DNA from: Deltaproteobacteria bacterium RBG_16_49_23
Lineage (GTDB): Bacteria; Desulfobacterota; BSN033; UBA1163
DNA: 64,000 nt
Reading direction: 5' to 3'
NCBI GenBank assembly: GCA_001798855.1
Contig: MGQQ01000089.1
Location: forward strand, 1-64,000
Shown: positions 44,598-52,822 of the stretch, one piece after another
How the letters are laid out: every line of letters begins with the position of its first letter
How positions within the stretch are numbered: the first letter of the stretch is position 1
The notes under the pieces: generated by a model
The model's input: the letters and a program-made list of their open reading frames with translations, nothing else
Told to the model about the DNA's origin: nothing
Database searches by the model: none
Program-made: the position numbers and the translations under genes

Positions 44598-44776
44598 ATA
44601 AATCTCCTCGAATATTACAATTCGGAAAAACAATAACCAATCACCAAATTCCAAGCTCGAACATAATAACACCTCCCAACCCCCTCTTAACTTAAGAGGG
44701 GGAGTTATTGTTTGAAATTTAGCGTTTGGTTATTTTTCCATTATTTAACGCATTCGCATTACCATCCATGATTGTA

Positions 44777-46162
44777 TTACGCTTGAACTTCCGGCAAGAT
44801 CTTTCCGGGGTTACAGATATCTTCCGGATCGAAAGCCTTCTTCACCTTTCTCATTGCGGCAATATCCTGAGGGGAGAAGATAAAGAACATCTCCTTCATC
44901 TTCTCCGTGCCAATCCCATGCTCCCCGCTTATGGTCCCGCCTGCATCGGCGCATAATTTCATGATCTCGGAGCCTGCCAGATGCACCTTCCTCAGCTCCT
45001 CCTCGTCCCTTTCGTCAAAGAGGATGAGGGGATGGAGATTTCCATCTCCCGCATGAAAGACATTCGCGATGGTAAGGCCATACTTCTTGCTCACCTCCAT
45101 TACCTGGACCAACACCTCGGGTAGTTTGGTCCTCGGCACCGTTCCATCACAGACAAGATAGTTGGGACGAAGTCTCGAAAGGGCGCCGAATGCCCCTTTC
45201 CGGCCTGCCCAGAGCTGTGTTCTTTCGGCCTCCGTCTTGGCGGATTTTACCTCACGGGCGTTATTCTTCCTGCAGATCTCCATGATTCGTTCCGCCAGCC
45301 TCTCCATCCCGTCTTTGAGCCCATCGATCTCGATGAGAAGAACAGCTTCTGCGTCGAGAGGAAAACCCGCATGGACCGATTCCTCAACCGCCTTGATCGT
45401 CAGTTTATCGAGGATTTCGAGCGTAGCCGGAACGATTCCATCGGCAATGATGGCAGAGACCGTTCTGCCTGCATCCTCCAGAGAATTGTAGATGGCCAGC
45501 ATCGTTTTAACCGCTTCGGATTTGGGCATGATCCGGAGAGTTAATTGAGTGGCGATTCCCAGCGTCCCTTCTGAACCCACCAGGAGCCCTGTCAGATCAT
45601 ATCCGGGATTATCCAGCGCTTTGCCACCGACCTGAATCACCTCGCCATCCGGAAGAACAACCTCAGCTCCCAGGATGTGGTTCGTCGTCACACCGTATTT
45701 GAGACAGTGAGGACCTCCCGAATTCTCTGCAAAATTTCCTCCGAAGGTGGAGACCTTCTCACTTGCAGGGTCCGGTTGATAGACAAATCCATATCGGGCC
45801 AACTGATTTTTTAAAGCAAGGGTGAACAGGCCCGGTTCAACTACAGCCCTCTGATTTTCGATATCGATCTCGAGAATCTTGTTCATCCTGGAAAAGTGAA
45901 GGATAATCCCGCCCCGGGTGGGAATCGTCCCGCCGCTCAGATTCGTTCCAGAACCTCTTGCAATGACAGGAATGTGCTCACGGTGGCAGAACTTGACGAT
46001 TTGAGAAACCTCTTCCGTTGAACCCGGAAACAGAATGCAATCGGGTTTTGCCTTAAAAAGGGAGGCATCATACCCATAGAGGAACAGGTCTGTCTCCGAG
46101 GAAAGCACATTCTCTTTTCCGACGATCTTCGATAACTCTTCAACCATTCTCTCGCGTTCCAT
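44777..46162 (-). CDS. glcD: GlcD-type FAD-linked 2-hydroxyacid dehydrogenase
   Basis: This 461-residue protein has the FAD_binding_4 domain (RGSGTNLSGGTIPTRGG at about 70-86; GGNFAENSGGPHCLKYG) and the C-terminal FAD-linked oxidase domain with FHAGDGNLHP and SGEHGIGTEKM, ending CNPGKILPE. It oxidises glycolate, D-lactate or a related 2-hydroxyacid. The start at 46162 follows AAGGAGG; six further codons are possible upstream. With GlcE and GlcF it would form a three-subunit complex. The nearby CitE-type lyase could make glyoxylate, giving glycolate/glyoxylate as a plausible substrate pair. Confidence 0.9.
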   Translation of the reverse strand: MERERMVEELSKIVGKENVLSSETDLFLYGYDASLFKAKPDCILFPGSTEEVSQIVKFCHREHIPVIARGSGTNLSGGTIPTRGGIILHFSRMNKILEIDIENQRAVVEPGLFTLALKNQLARYGFVYQPDPASEKVSTFGGNFAENSGGPHCLKYGVTTNHILGAEVVLPDGEVIQVGGKALDNPGYDLTGLLVGSEGTLGIATQLTLRIMPKSEAVKTMLAIYNSLEDAGRTVSAIIADGIVPATLEILDKLTIKAVEESVHAGFPLDAEAVLLIEIDGLKDGMERLAERIMEICRKNNAREVKSAKTEAERTQLWAGRKGAFGALSRLRPNYLVCDGTVPRTKLPEVLVQVMEVSKKYGLTIANVFHAGDGNLHPLILFDERDEEELRKVHLAGSEIMKLCADAGGTISGEHGIGTEKMKEMFFIFSPQDIAAMRKVKKAFDPEDICNPGKILPEVQA

Positions 46163-46177
46163 GGATCCTCCTTCAAT

Positions 46178-46236
46178 CAAGGCTAAAGCCTTGAGTTACA
46201 GACTTCGTCTTTCTGTAACTCAACCCTTTAGGGTTG
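46178..46236. repeat. Inverted repeat, family AAGGCTAAAGCCTTGAGTTACA
   Basis: CAAGGCTAAAGCCTTGAGTTACAG is mirrored by CTGTAACTCAACCCTTTAGGGTTG. It is the second copy of 16045-16118. Confidence 0.7.
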
Positions 46237-46238
46237 AT

Positions 46239-47150
46239 TCAATTTCCGAATCGGTCACCCACCTTCACGCCAACCGATTGGGTAAATTCAATCGGTCCCA
46301 TTTTCTCGCCTTTATCCACCCTCAACTTGCCAACGGTGATTATCCCCCCTTGAACAGCAATTTCAATGCCTCCCCTTTCAATGGCCACAACTTGTCCTGC
46401 CCCCTCTTTTGCCGGCAGACTCTTTTTTCTTGTATCGTAGAATCTGATTCTTTTTCCTCTATACATTATAAAAGCCCCTGGCTGGGGATCACAACCCCTT
46501 ATCAAATTATAAACCTCATTAACCGGTTTTGAAGAATCAATGGAGGCAACCCGATCATCACAGGGAGGTTCGTAGGTGGCTTTCGATTCATCCTGAGGAA
46601 CCCTTGGAGCAACGCCCTGTTTGATCAGATTGACCGCTTCGGTCATAGCCTCGATGCCCATGGGAAAGAGGGTATTGAAGTAGAGGGACCCCGTCGTTTC
46701 ATCAGGGCCAATTTCTACTTTTTTTTGGAGCAGAATGGGACCCGTATCGATCCCCCTGTCCGCCCAGAAGATTGTTAAACCGGTGCGGGTGTCTCCCTGG
46801 ATAATGGCCCAGTTGACGGCGCTGGCTCCCCGATGCCGTGGTAATAGTGAAGGATGGTAGCAGATCGTTCCAAGGGAGGGAATATTCAGGATCTTCTCCG
46901 GGATGATATCCGTCACAAAGGCAAGTATGGCAAGATCGGGCTTCAATGCAAGATAATCGTCATAGACCTGAGGATTTTTCATCAGAGCAGGACGGAAGGC
47001 AGGAATCCCCGTCTTTTGAGCAAGAGAGGCTATCGGTTCTCCCCTCTTATCCGGAGGGGAGAAGATTCCCACCACTTCCTCTCCCTTTTGAGTCAACGAT
47101 TCCAGTGCTTTTTCACCGAAAGGGCCCTGACCAACAATGATGATTCTCAT
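46239..47150 (-). CDS. Formyltransferase-family protein, 10-formyl-THF hydrolase-like
   Basis: This 303-residue protein has the N-terminal formyltransferase domain with YHPSLLPRHRGASAVNW (about 95-111), and FWADRGIDTGPILLQ (about 128-142) holding the catalytic Asp, followed by a C-terminal Fmt-type domain (DSSKPVNEVYNLIRGCDPQPGA). The sequence resembles the hydrolase domain of 10-formyl-THF dehydrogenase more than methionyl-tRNA formyltransferase, which has NVHPS at the first motif. It could release formate from 10-formyl-THF. AATAAGGAT precedes the ATG. It is upstream of the GlcD gene and near the methyl-THF module, so it may serve C1 metabolism. The activity is not proven. Confidence 0.75.
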   Translation of the reverse strand: MRIIIVGQGPFGEKALESLTQKGEEVVGIFSPPDKRGEPIASLAQKTGIPAFRPALMKNPQVYDDYLALKPDLAILAFVTDIIPEKILNIPSLGTICYHPSLLPRHRGASAVNWAIIQGDTRTGLTIFWADRGIDTGPILLQKKVEIGPDETTGSLYFNTLFPMGIEAMTEAVNLIKQGVAPRVPQDESKATYEPPCDDRVASIDSSKPVNEVYNLIRGCDPQPGAFIMYRGKRIRFYDTRKKSLPAKEGAGQVVAIERGGIEIAVQGGIITVGKLRVDKGEKMGPIEFTQSVGVKVGDRFGN

Positions 47151-47173
47151 TGCTCATCCTTATTAAAATGAAG

Positions 47174-47314
47174 GTATCAATTTAGTTGTTTGAAATCCTC
47201 TTGTAAAATCCCTCCCAACCTCCCTTTGGCAAAGGGAGGAGAAAAATTTCCCCCCTTTGCCAAAGGGGGATGAAGGGGGATTAGATCAGTTTCTTCAAAG
47301 CACTAAAGTGTTGT
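47174..47314. mobile_element. MITE-like element 2
   Basis: Left end GTATCAATTTAGTTGTTTGAAA and right end TTTCTTCAAAGCACTAAAGTGTTG are imperfect inverted repeats; internal CCTCCCTTTGGCAAAGGGAGG and CCCCCTTTGCCAAAGGGGG palindromes fill it. Flanks AAATGAAG and AGATTAAG agree at six of eight positions. Confidence 0.6.
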
Positions 47315-47330
47315 AGATTAAGAAGGGAAA

Positions 47331-47380
47331 GGCTCATCAGACTTGGGTGGGTCGAAGGTGGGAGATGAGCTTTGCCCTTC
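47331..47380. repeat. 17-bp imperfect hairpin
   Basis: GAAGGGAAAGGCTCATC pairs with GATGAGCTTTGCCCTTC with one mismatch over a 16-nt loop. It lies between two mobile-like elements in a gene-free gap. Confidence 0.5.
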
Positions 47381-47522
47381 TAGTGTAGTGCCTCAATAAC
47401 GGCTTTACAATGATTTGAAAGCTGTCATTCCCGCGAAAGCGGGAATCCAGATTGAAAACACTGGATTCCGGATCAAGTCCAGAATGACAACATTGTTAAG
47501 TCATTGCTGATACACCACACTA
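47381..47522. mobile_element. Mini-element with TAGTGTAGTG ends and a GTCATTCCCGCG core
   Basis: The ends TAGTGTAGTG and CACCACACTA are inverted repeats (nine of ten bases) around GTCATTCCCGCGAAAGCGGG and CTGGATTCCGGATCAAG/AGAATGAC. About 142 bp, no ORF. The core is of the GTCATTCCCGCG family common in bacterial intergenic regions. Confidence 0.55.
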
Positions 47523-47537
47523 GCATCTTATAAAGTT

Positions 47538-48431
47538 TTATTTCTTTCTTTTGGCATCAAAGGCGGCGATCTCATCTACGGTGGCAAGGATCGTCCTTGC
47601 ATTATCATAGACCGGGGTATCCACCATCTTCCCCAGATAGGAGACGGCGGCCGCGCCCTTTGCAATTCCCTCTTCCTCAAAGACCTTTACCACCCCTTTC
47701 GCCCATTCCACATCCTCCGGCGCCGGAGTGTAGATTCGATGGGCCGGCTCGATCTGGCTGGGATGAATGAGCATTCTTCCCTCATATCCCAACTGCCGGC
47801 CGAAGCGGGTGTTCTTCTCAAAGGCTTCCGTATCTTTAAAGGCTACGAAGGGACAGTCAATGGCAATGCAACCCGCTGCCCTGGCAGCGACAGCGTTATG
47901 AGCCCGTGCATAGAATTGCTCGTCCCCCTCGGTGGTGAGTTTCACCCTCATGTCTTTCGTATAATCCACGGCGCCAAAGATAAGGGAGCTGACCCGCTTG
48001 CTCGCAGTGGCTGATGGATAGGCATTGATAACGCCTTTGGCTGTTTCAATAAGAAGCTGAATCGCAATGCTTCCAACCTTCAACCCTCTTCTTCGCTCTA
48101 ATTCCTCCAGTTTCCAGTCGAGACGCTGGACATGATCCGCACCACCCGTCTTGGCCAGACAGACCCCAGAAAGCCCCTCATAGACGATGGCCTCCAGGTC
48201 ATCGTTCGTCATCAAGGTCTCCCAGTTATTGATCCTTACATAGATTGTGGACCCTCCCGATCCGGCGAATTTCAGGTTCTCCCGGACCATCTCGCGAGCC
48301 CTTGCCTTCTCGGCCGGCGGGACAGAGTCTTCCAGGTCGAGCGTGATAATATCGGCCGGTGTCTCAGGGGCCTTCGAAACCATTTTCTCATTGTTTCCCG
48401 GAATGTAAAACACAGATCGCATGACAGTCAT
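47538..48431 (-). CDS. CitE/malyl-CoA lyase-family protein (HpcH/HpaI)
   Basis: This 297-residue TIM-barrel lyase has ITLDLEDSVPPAEKA (about 25-39), IQLLIETAKGVINAYPSA and FGAVDYTKDM, the Mg2+ and CoA-thioester contacts of the CitE/malyl-CoA lyase family. Members cleave malyl-, citramalyl- or beta-methylmalyl-CoA to glyoxylate or pyruvate plus a CoA ester. It lies directly downstream of a succinate/malate-CoA ligase pair, an order that suggests a malate thiokinase and malyl-CoA lyase pathway. The start at 48431 follows AGGAGG by seven bases. Confidence 0.88.
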   Translation of the reverse strand: MTVMRSVFYIPGNNEKMVSKAPETPADIITLDLEDSVPPAEKARAREMVRENLKFAGSGGSTIYVRINNWETLMTNDDLEAIVYEGLSGVCLAKTGGADHVQRLDWKLEELERRRGLKVGSIAIQLLIETAKGVINAYPSATASKRVSSLIFGAVDYTKDMRVKLTTEGDEQFYARAHNAVAARAAGCIAIDCPFVAFKDTEAFEKNTRFGRQLGYEGRMLIHPSQIEPAHRIYTPAPEDVEWAKGVVKVFEEEGIAKGAAAVSYLGKMVDTPVYDNARTILATVDEIAAFDAKRKK

Positions 48432-48487
48432 AACCACACCTCCTCTTTAATTTTGGCTATTCTATAGAATTCGAATCCAAACTCGAA

Positions 48488-48562
48488 GTAGCCAATCGTG
48501 AGGCGTAAAGGGTTAGGGGTAAGGTGTAAACCCCTTCCGCCTAACGACTCCCGCCTTACGTC
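48488..48562. repeat. Dyad repeat, family CGTAAGTCGTGAGGCGT
   Basis: AATCGTGAGGCGTAAAGGGTTAGGGGTAAGG is mirrored by CCCTTCCGCCTAACGACTCCCGCCTTACG. It is the third copy of the dyad at 4533 and 11468. Confidence 0.6.
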
Positions 48563-48565
48563 ATT

Positions 48566-49462
48566 TCAGCTTTTCAGCAATTTTTTGAGGGTTGGGGCGA
48601 TTTCATCGGGCCGGTCGACCACATGGACTCCGGCCTCCTTCAGGGATTTGATTTTGTCTTTGGCCGACCCCTTCCCTCTTTCGATGATGCTGCTCGCATG
48701 GGAGAACCGCATTCCCTCCGGGGCCCAGGCGCCAGCGACATAGACCACAAGGGGCTTTGTGAATTTCTTCGTCCTTACCGCCTCGGCTGCCTCCTCTTCG
48801 TAGGGACCTCCGATTTCCCCGAAGACGGCAACAGCCTTTGTATCCGGATCAGCTTCAAAAAGAGGCAGGAGGTCGCCCATGGACTGCCCCAGAACCGGCT
48901 CTGTTCCGATATGGACAACCGTGGTCACACCAAGGCCGGCCTGCTGAATGGCCCACGGCACCGTGCCGGACTGCCCGCCACTTCTCGAAATGACGCCTAT
49001 GGGGCCTGGCACGAAGACCTTCTTTGCAAACTCCGGCGTCCCTCCGAGCCAGCCCGCGGCTGCAATTCCGGGGCTGATAATGCCAATCGATCCTGGCCCT
49101 AACAACCGTGCGCCCTTCTGTTTCCCATAGGCCATCATCTCAAGGATGTCATAAAGAGGAACGCGTTCCACAGGCATGACAATGAACTTAATGCCGGAAT
49201 CCAGCGCTTCGAGAACCGCATCCCTCAGACCCGGACCGGGAACAAAGGTCACGCTTGCATCAATTGGACCTTTCGCCCGAACGGCCTCTTCAACCGTGTT
49301 AAAGACAGGGATTCCCGTTACTTCTTCTCCCCCTCTTCCAGGTGTCACTCCTGCCACCACCTTCGTCCCGTAACCTTTCATAAAGGCGGCCCGCACTGAG
49401 CCTTCCCTTCCGGTAATCCCCTGAACTAAAATCGTCGTATTCTTTTCAAGTAGAATCGCCAT
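48566..49462 (-). CDS. sucD: Succinate/malate-CoA ligase, alpha subunit (SucD/MtkB-like)
   Basis: This 298-residue protein has the CoA-binding N-terminus ([21 protein letters not shown], typically residues 8-28), the [12 protein letters not shown]-type sequence [14 protein letters not shown] and a phospho-histidine region [17 protein letters not shown]. It pairs with the beta subunit encoded further upstream to form CoA esters from succinate or malate with ATP. The start follows AGGAGG; the longer ORF extends into a C/G repeat. Beside a CitE-type lyase, malate-CoA ligase is plausible, but succinyl-CoA synthetase cannot be excluded. Confidence 0.9.
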   Translation of the reverse strand: MAILLEKNTTILVQGITGREGSVRAAFMKGYGTKVVAGVTPGRGGEEVTGIPVFNTVEEAVRAKGPIDASVTFVPGPGLRDAVLEALDSGIKFIVMPVERVPLYDILEMMAYGKQKGARLLGPGSIGIISPGIAAAGWLGGTPEFAKKVFVPGPIGVISRSGGQSGTVPWAIQQAGLGVTTVVHIGTEPVLGQSMGDLLPLFEADPDTKAVAVFGEIGGPYEEEAAEAVRTKKFTKPLVVYVAGAWAPEGMRFSHASSIIERGKGSAKDKIKSLKEAGVHVVDRPDEIAPTLKKLLKS

Positions 49463-49497
49463 CTCCCATATCCTCCTAATATCCCCCCTCACCCTCT

Positions 49498-49665
49498 CCC
49501 TCTCCCCCAAGGGAGAGGGGTTTAAGAGGTTTCCCTCTCCCCCAAGGGAGAGGGGTTTAAGGGGTTTCCCTCTCCCCCAAAGGAGAGGGGTTTAAGGGGT
49601 TTCCCTCTCCCCCAAAGGAGAGGGGTTTAAAGGGTTCCCCTCTCCCCGCTGGGGAGAGGGGAAAG
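49498..49665. repeat. 35-bp tandem repeat, about 4.5 copies
   Basis: The unit CCCTCTCCCCCAAGGGAGAG plus GGGTTTAAGGGGTTT repeats four times head to tail with small changes, followed by a partial copy and a CTGGGGAGAGGGG arm. Each unit contains an inverted repeat. It is a local expansion of the C/G-tract repeat, not a CRISPR array. Confidence 0.85.
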
Positions 49666-49744
49666 GTGAAGGAAAATTTTAAATATTTTTGTTAAGATCC
49701 CAAATTTTTCATTTTTCAATTTGAAATTTGAAATCTGAAATTTG

Positions 49745-49918
49745 GTATCACTTTAGCTGTTTGAAAATTTCCTTGCAAAATCCCTCCCGACCTCCCTTTG
49801 CCAAGGGAGGAGATAAGGGTTTCCCCCTTTGGAAAAGGGGGATTAAGGGGGATTTTATGATGATTCTTTTGACCAATTGACTCATGAAACTCTTCTTTTC
49901 ATAAGGCTAAAGTGATAC
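49745..49918. mobile_element. MITE-like element 3 (best-preserved ends)
   Basis: The ends GTATCACTTTAGC and GCTAAAGTGATAC are perfect 13-bp inverted repeats. GAAATTTG lies immediately outside both ends, an apparent 8-bp target duplication, though GAAATTTG-like words occur nearby. Internal CCTCCCTTTG/CAAGGGAGG and CCCCCTTTGG/AAGGGGG palindromes match the other elements. No transposase ORF. Confidence 0.7.
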
Positions 49919-49929
49919 GAAATTTGAAA

Positions 49930-50214
49930 TTATAATACTCCATGTTTCCTTTTATATTCTTCCAACCCGGGAATCGGGGCTTCAATCGTAATCGCTTTGT
50001 TCCCCCTGAACCAGCATTCATACTCGCAGGCTAAACACTCTGTCCCAATACGCTGGGCGAATTCGGCGTCTCCTCCCAGGGCGGGCTTCCCATCCTTCAA
50101 CACCAAAATACCCCGGTCAAAAAGTTTGCATCCGGCAACGCAGGCGTGGGTCGTGCAGCCGGCGCATTTGCTCTCGTCGATAACCACCTTGATTGTCCTC
50201 TCTTCAAAATGCAT
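49930..50214 (-). CDS. Small Cys-rich ferredoxin-like protein
   Basis: This 94-residue protein has six cysteines: CAGCTTHACVAGC at about 17-29 and CLACEYEC at about 60-67. That could bind one or two Fe-S clusters, though the spacing is not a standard ferredoxin motif. It starts MHFEERTIKVVIDESKC with AAGGAGG upstream. It lies between the beta and alpha CoA ligase subunit genes, so it is probably part of that operon. Its role is unknown; it may be a subunit or a redox sensor of the ligase-lyase pathway. Confidence 0.75.
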   Translation of the reverse strand: MHFEERTIKVVIDESKCAGCTTHACVAGCKLFDRGILVLKDGKPALGGDAEFAQRIGTECLACEYECWFRGNKAITIEAPIPGLEEYKRKHGVL

Positions 50215-50234
50215 AAACCTTCCTCCTTAATGAT

Positions 50235-50375
50235 CTAAGAGTTGTCATTCACGCCCCGTATCAGGTACGGGGTAAACTCCAGCGGGAATCCAGACCTCGT
50301 CTCTGCGAAAGCAGGGATCTTTCTTCGAAAAGACTGGATTCCGGATCAAGTCCGGAATGGCAAGATTTGTAAAAT
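50235..50375. repeat. GTCATTCCCGCG-type repeat
   Basis: TTGTCATTCACGCCCCGTATC, CAGGTACGGGGTAAAC and AGCGGGAATCCAGAC are followed by GACTGGATTCCGGATCAAGTCCGGAATGGC. It is the same family as 47381-47522 and 52508-52640. Confidence 0.65.
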
Positions 50376-50393
50376 CATTTCTGAGACAGTAGT

Positions 50394-51653
50394 TTAGCCC
50401 TTTATCTCTCTTTTCTTCCGATATTCATCGATGAGGGCTCTCATGCGTTTTGCAAGAAACTCCGTCTCGTAGACTTTCTCGCTTCCATAGATTTCGATCG
50501 GGTTCTGACCCAGCAAGTCCGTTGTCCCCTCCTTCAGAATCTCCATGGATTCCTTTTCCTTATTCCCGCAGAGTAGAATCACACTGGGAAATCCGGGTCT
50601 CTTGGGGAGCTCCTCCCTCAGGGCCTTCACGACCCCATGAGCATGGTGCCACTGTTCCTGGTTTGCGACAATAAAGCCGCCGAGCATATATCCTTCAATA
50701 TCCGGCTGGGAAAGAATCACCTTCGCAGCCCGGTAAACTTTCGCGGCCGTTGGATTGCCGCTCGTATCGGCATAGTTGGCGATTTTCAAACCCTGCCGGT
50801 TCAAGGCATCCACTCCGAGAATGGCGCCTCCTCCCCCGATTCCATGGTAACCCACATAACCCGGTCCCTTTTTATCCGGCGCCATCTGGGCGATGTAACA
50901 GGTTCCCCGGAGATCGCCTTCCTCAATCCACCATGCAATCCGGTCGAACTCGGTGGGAGGCGTGGGGGCTTCGCGAGCGACGTCGATGCCCAGCTCGGGG
51001 TGGCGAAATACGGAAGAGTCATCAATGGAGATTCGGCAATCCGCAGCAAGTATCTTCCCGGCCTTCGTCAACACAAGAGGGTTGATCTCTGCCGTCCGGC
51101 AATTGTATCCCTTAAATGTCTGGTACAAACCCATGATGGCTTGGGCAATGGAAGGAAGCACCCGGGTAGGAACCTTCAATGCCACACAAAGGTTGAGAGC
51201 ATCATATAGACGAAAGCCGCGGAGAACGTCCACGGTCACCCGGGCAATCTTTTCCGAATCCACCGATTCGATGTCCATTCCCCCTTCCGTGCTGAACATC
51301 ACCACCGGGGCTCTCGCCTCTTTTGAAGCATCGATGATGACGCCGACGTAGTATTCCTTTTCAATATCTAACTTCTCCTCCACCAGTACCTTTTCTACCT
51401 TCAGATTCTTGATTTCCATCCCCAGGAGCTGGTTTGCAGTGATCTCTGCATCGAGAGGATGTTCAGCAAACTTAATCCCTCCTGCCTTTCCACGGCCCCC
51501 GGCCCAAACCTGCGATTTGATCACCACGGGTTTCCCTATCTTCTCAGCAATCTTCTTCGCCTCCTGGGGAGTGGCGGCCACTTCCCCCTGCGGGACCGGC
51601 ACCTTCGCCGCCTTGAGCAGCTGTTTCCCCTGATATTCATACAATCGAGCCAT
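50394..51653 (-). CDS. sucC: Succinate/malate-CoA ligase, beta subunit (SucC/MtkA-like, ATP-grasp)
   Basis: This 419-residue ATP-grasp subunit begins MARLYEYQGKQLLK and has the nucleotide region VVIKSQVWAGGRGKAGGIK, the metal-binding NPLVL and a C-terminal CoA-ligase domain (GYHGIGGGGAILGVDAL, AAKVYRAAKVILS). It is about 30 residues longer than E. coli SucC. It pairs with the downstream alpha subunit. GGGAGG precedes the ATG. It is the first gene of the ligase-lyase operon. Confidence 0.9.
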   Translation of the reverse strand: MARLYEYQGKQLLKAAKVPVPQGEVAATPQEAKKIAEKIGKPVVIKSQVWAGGRGKAGGIKFAEHPLDAEITANQLLGMEIKNLKVEKVLVEEKLDIEKEYYVGVIIDASKEARAPVVMFSTEGGMDIESVDSEKIARVTVDVLRGFRLYDALNLCVALKVPTRVLPSIAQAIMGLYQTFKGYNCRTAEINPLVLTKAGKILAADCRISIDDSSVFRHPELGIDVAREAPTPPTEFDRIAWWIEEGDLRGTCYIAQMAPDKKGPGYVGYHGIGGGGAILGVDALNRQGLKIANYADTSGNPTAAKVYRAAKVILSQPDIEGYMLGGFIVANQEQWHHAHGVVKALREELPKRPGFPSVILLCGNKEKESMEILKEGTTDLLGQNPIEIYGSEKVYETEFLAKRMRALIDEYRKKREIKG

Positions 51654-52822
51654 AACGACCTCCCAATCTCTTCTTCAGCCTTTGGGGATTAAAATTTTTT
51701 CTCTTATAACAAATGGCAAACGCCTTGTCAATAAAATTAAAATGGTAAGACCAATAGACCAACCCGCTCTTGATAGTGATAGAGTCAATGGGTTGGGGAG
51801 TCCCCTTTTGAAAATGGGAGCGGGACAGGTTTGAAAGGGTTCCACTCTTTGCCAAAGGGAGGAGCGCCCCAGAGAATCTTGAGGAACCAAATAGAACTCT
51901 TCGTTTGTATCACATTAGTTTTTTAAAAAAGAAGTCTGATCAAGATATCGAAAAATCCCGAATCCCCCTCAAACCCCCTTTTTCAAACTGATCCTTACCC
52001 ATAAATAGGGGCGCTGGACACAAGGGGCACTCCGATAGATTCCCCATCCCCCTCCTGACCTCCCCCTTGAAGGGGGAGGACCATAACGATTACCCTCCTC
52101 TTCAGGGGGAGGGTCGGGGTGGGGGTGGGGTATGCCAAAGCCTCAATTGCACCAGTCGTACGTTCCATACTTGTGTCCAGCCCCCCAACTTATGGGACAC
52201 GGTCAGTTTTTCAAAGGGGAAGTCTTTCTCCTCCCTTTAGCAAAGGGAGGTGGGGAGGGATTTTATGAAGCCTTTTTCAAAGAGCTAAAGTGTTATTCCT
52301 TTTTCATGTTCCCCTATTTAAATTTTCATCTTGACAAAGATTAATTACGATGTTATGGAGTTTTGCAGAATTATTACAAATTTTCTTAAGAAGAAGTTAA
52401 TGGTCTGTCCAGTTTTCAGCCCCGCACACTTTATACCGACCCTTTCACGGATTCAGCCTCTGAATGTGTGCTTAACATTTTTATGGGAACCTCTACTAAT
52501 TATCAATTTGTCACTCCCGCCCCGTATCAAGCGCGGGGTAAACTCCGGCGGGAGTCCAGTGATGTCAAGAGCTCCTGGATTCCTGCTTTCACAGGCCTGC
52601 CCGCCAAAGGGCGGTTCGGCCCGCAGGCAGGAATGACATTTTTAGATGTAACCTAATATACATAATGAGCCGGGCTTTGATGTGAATGTATTTAATGTAA
52701 TAAGGAAAGGAGGTGATTTCTTAATTCAATCGGGAAGCTTTCCAGTCTTTAAAGCCAGGGAGATCAGACTTTTAAAAAAGAGAGTTTATTAACCTAAGTC
52801 TATTATTAAGGAGGAGGAAGGA
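51654..52822. other. Gene-free gap with repeat remnants
   Basis: No credible gene is seen. A GTATCACATTAG left end of a MITE-like element starts at 51906. C/G-tract palindromes cover about 52035-52130. A right end TTTTTCAAAGAGCTAAAGTGTTAT ends near 52296. A TTGACA at 52331-52336 with TATGGA 17 bases later is a weak promoter candidate. A GTCATTCCCGCG-type repeat lies at about 52508-52640. GGAGGTG at 52708 precedes no ORF. The gap separates the minus-strand block from the plus-strand TRAP genes. Confidence 0.7.

Noticed and set aside
46239-47150. Methionyl-tRNA formyltransferase
   Set aside because: The motif is CYHPSLLPRHRG rather than NVHPSLLP, and def is not adjacent; hydrolase-like assignment fits better.
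49498-49665. Possible CRISPR array
   Set aside because: Units are contiguous tandem copies without unique spacers and there are no cas genes.
52132-52656. Small plus-strand frames in the gap
   Set aside because: They are composed of palindromic repeats and lack ribosome binding sites.
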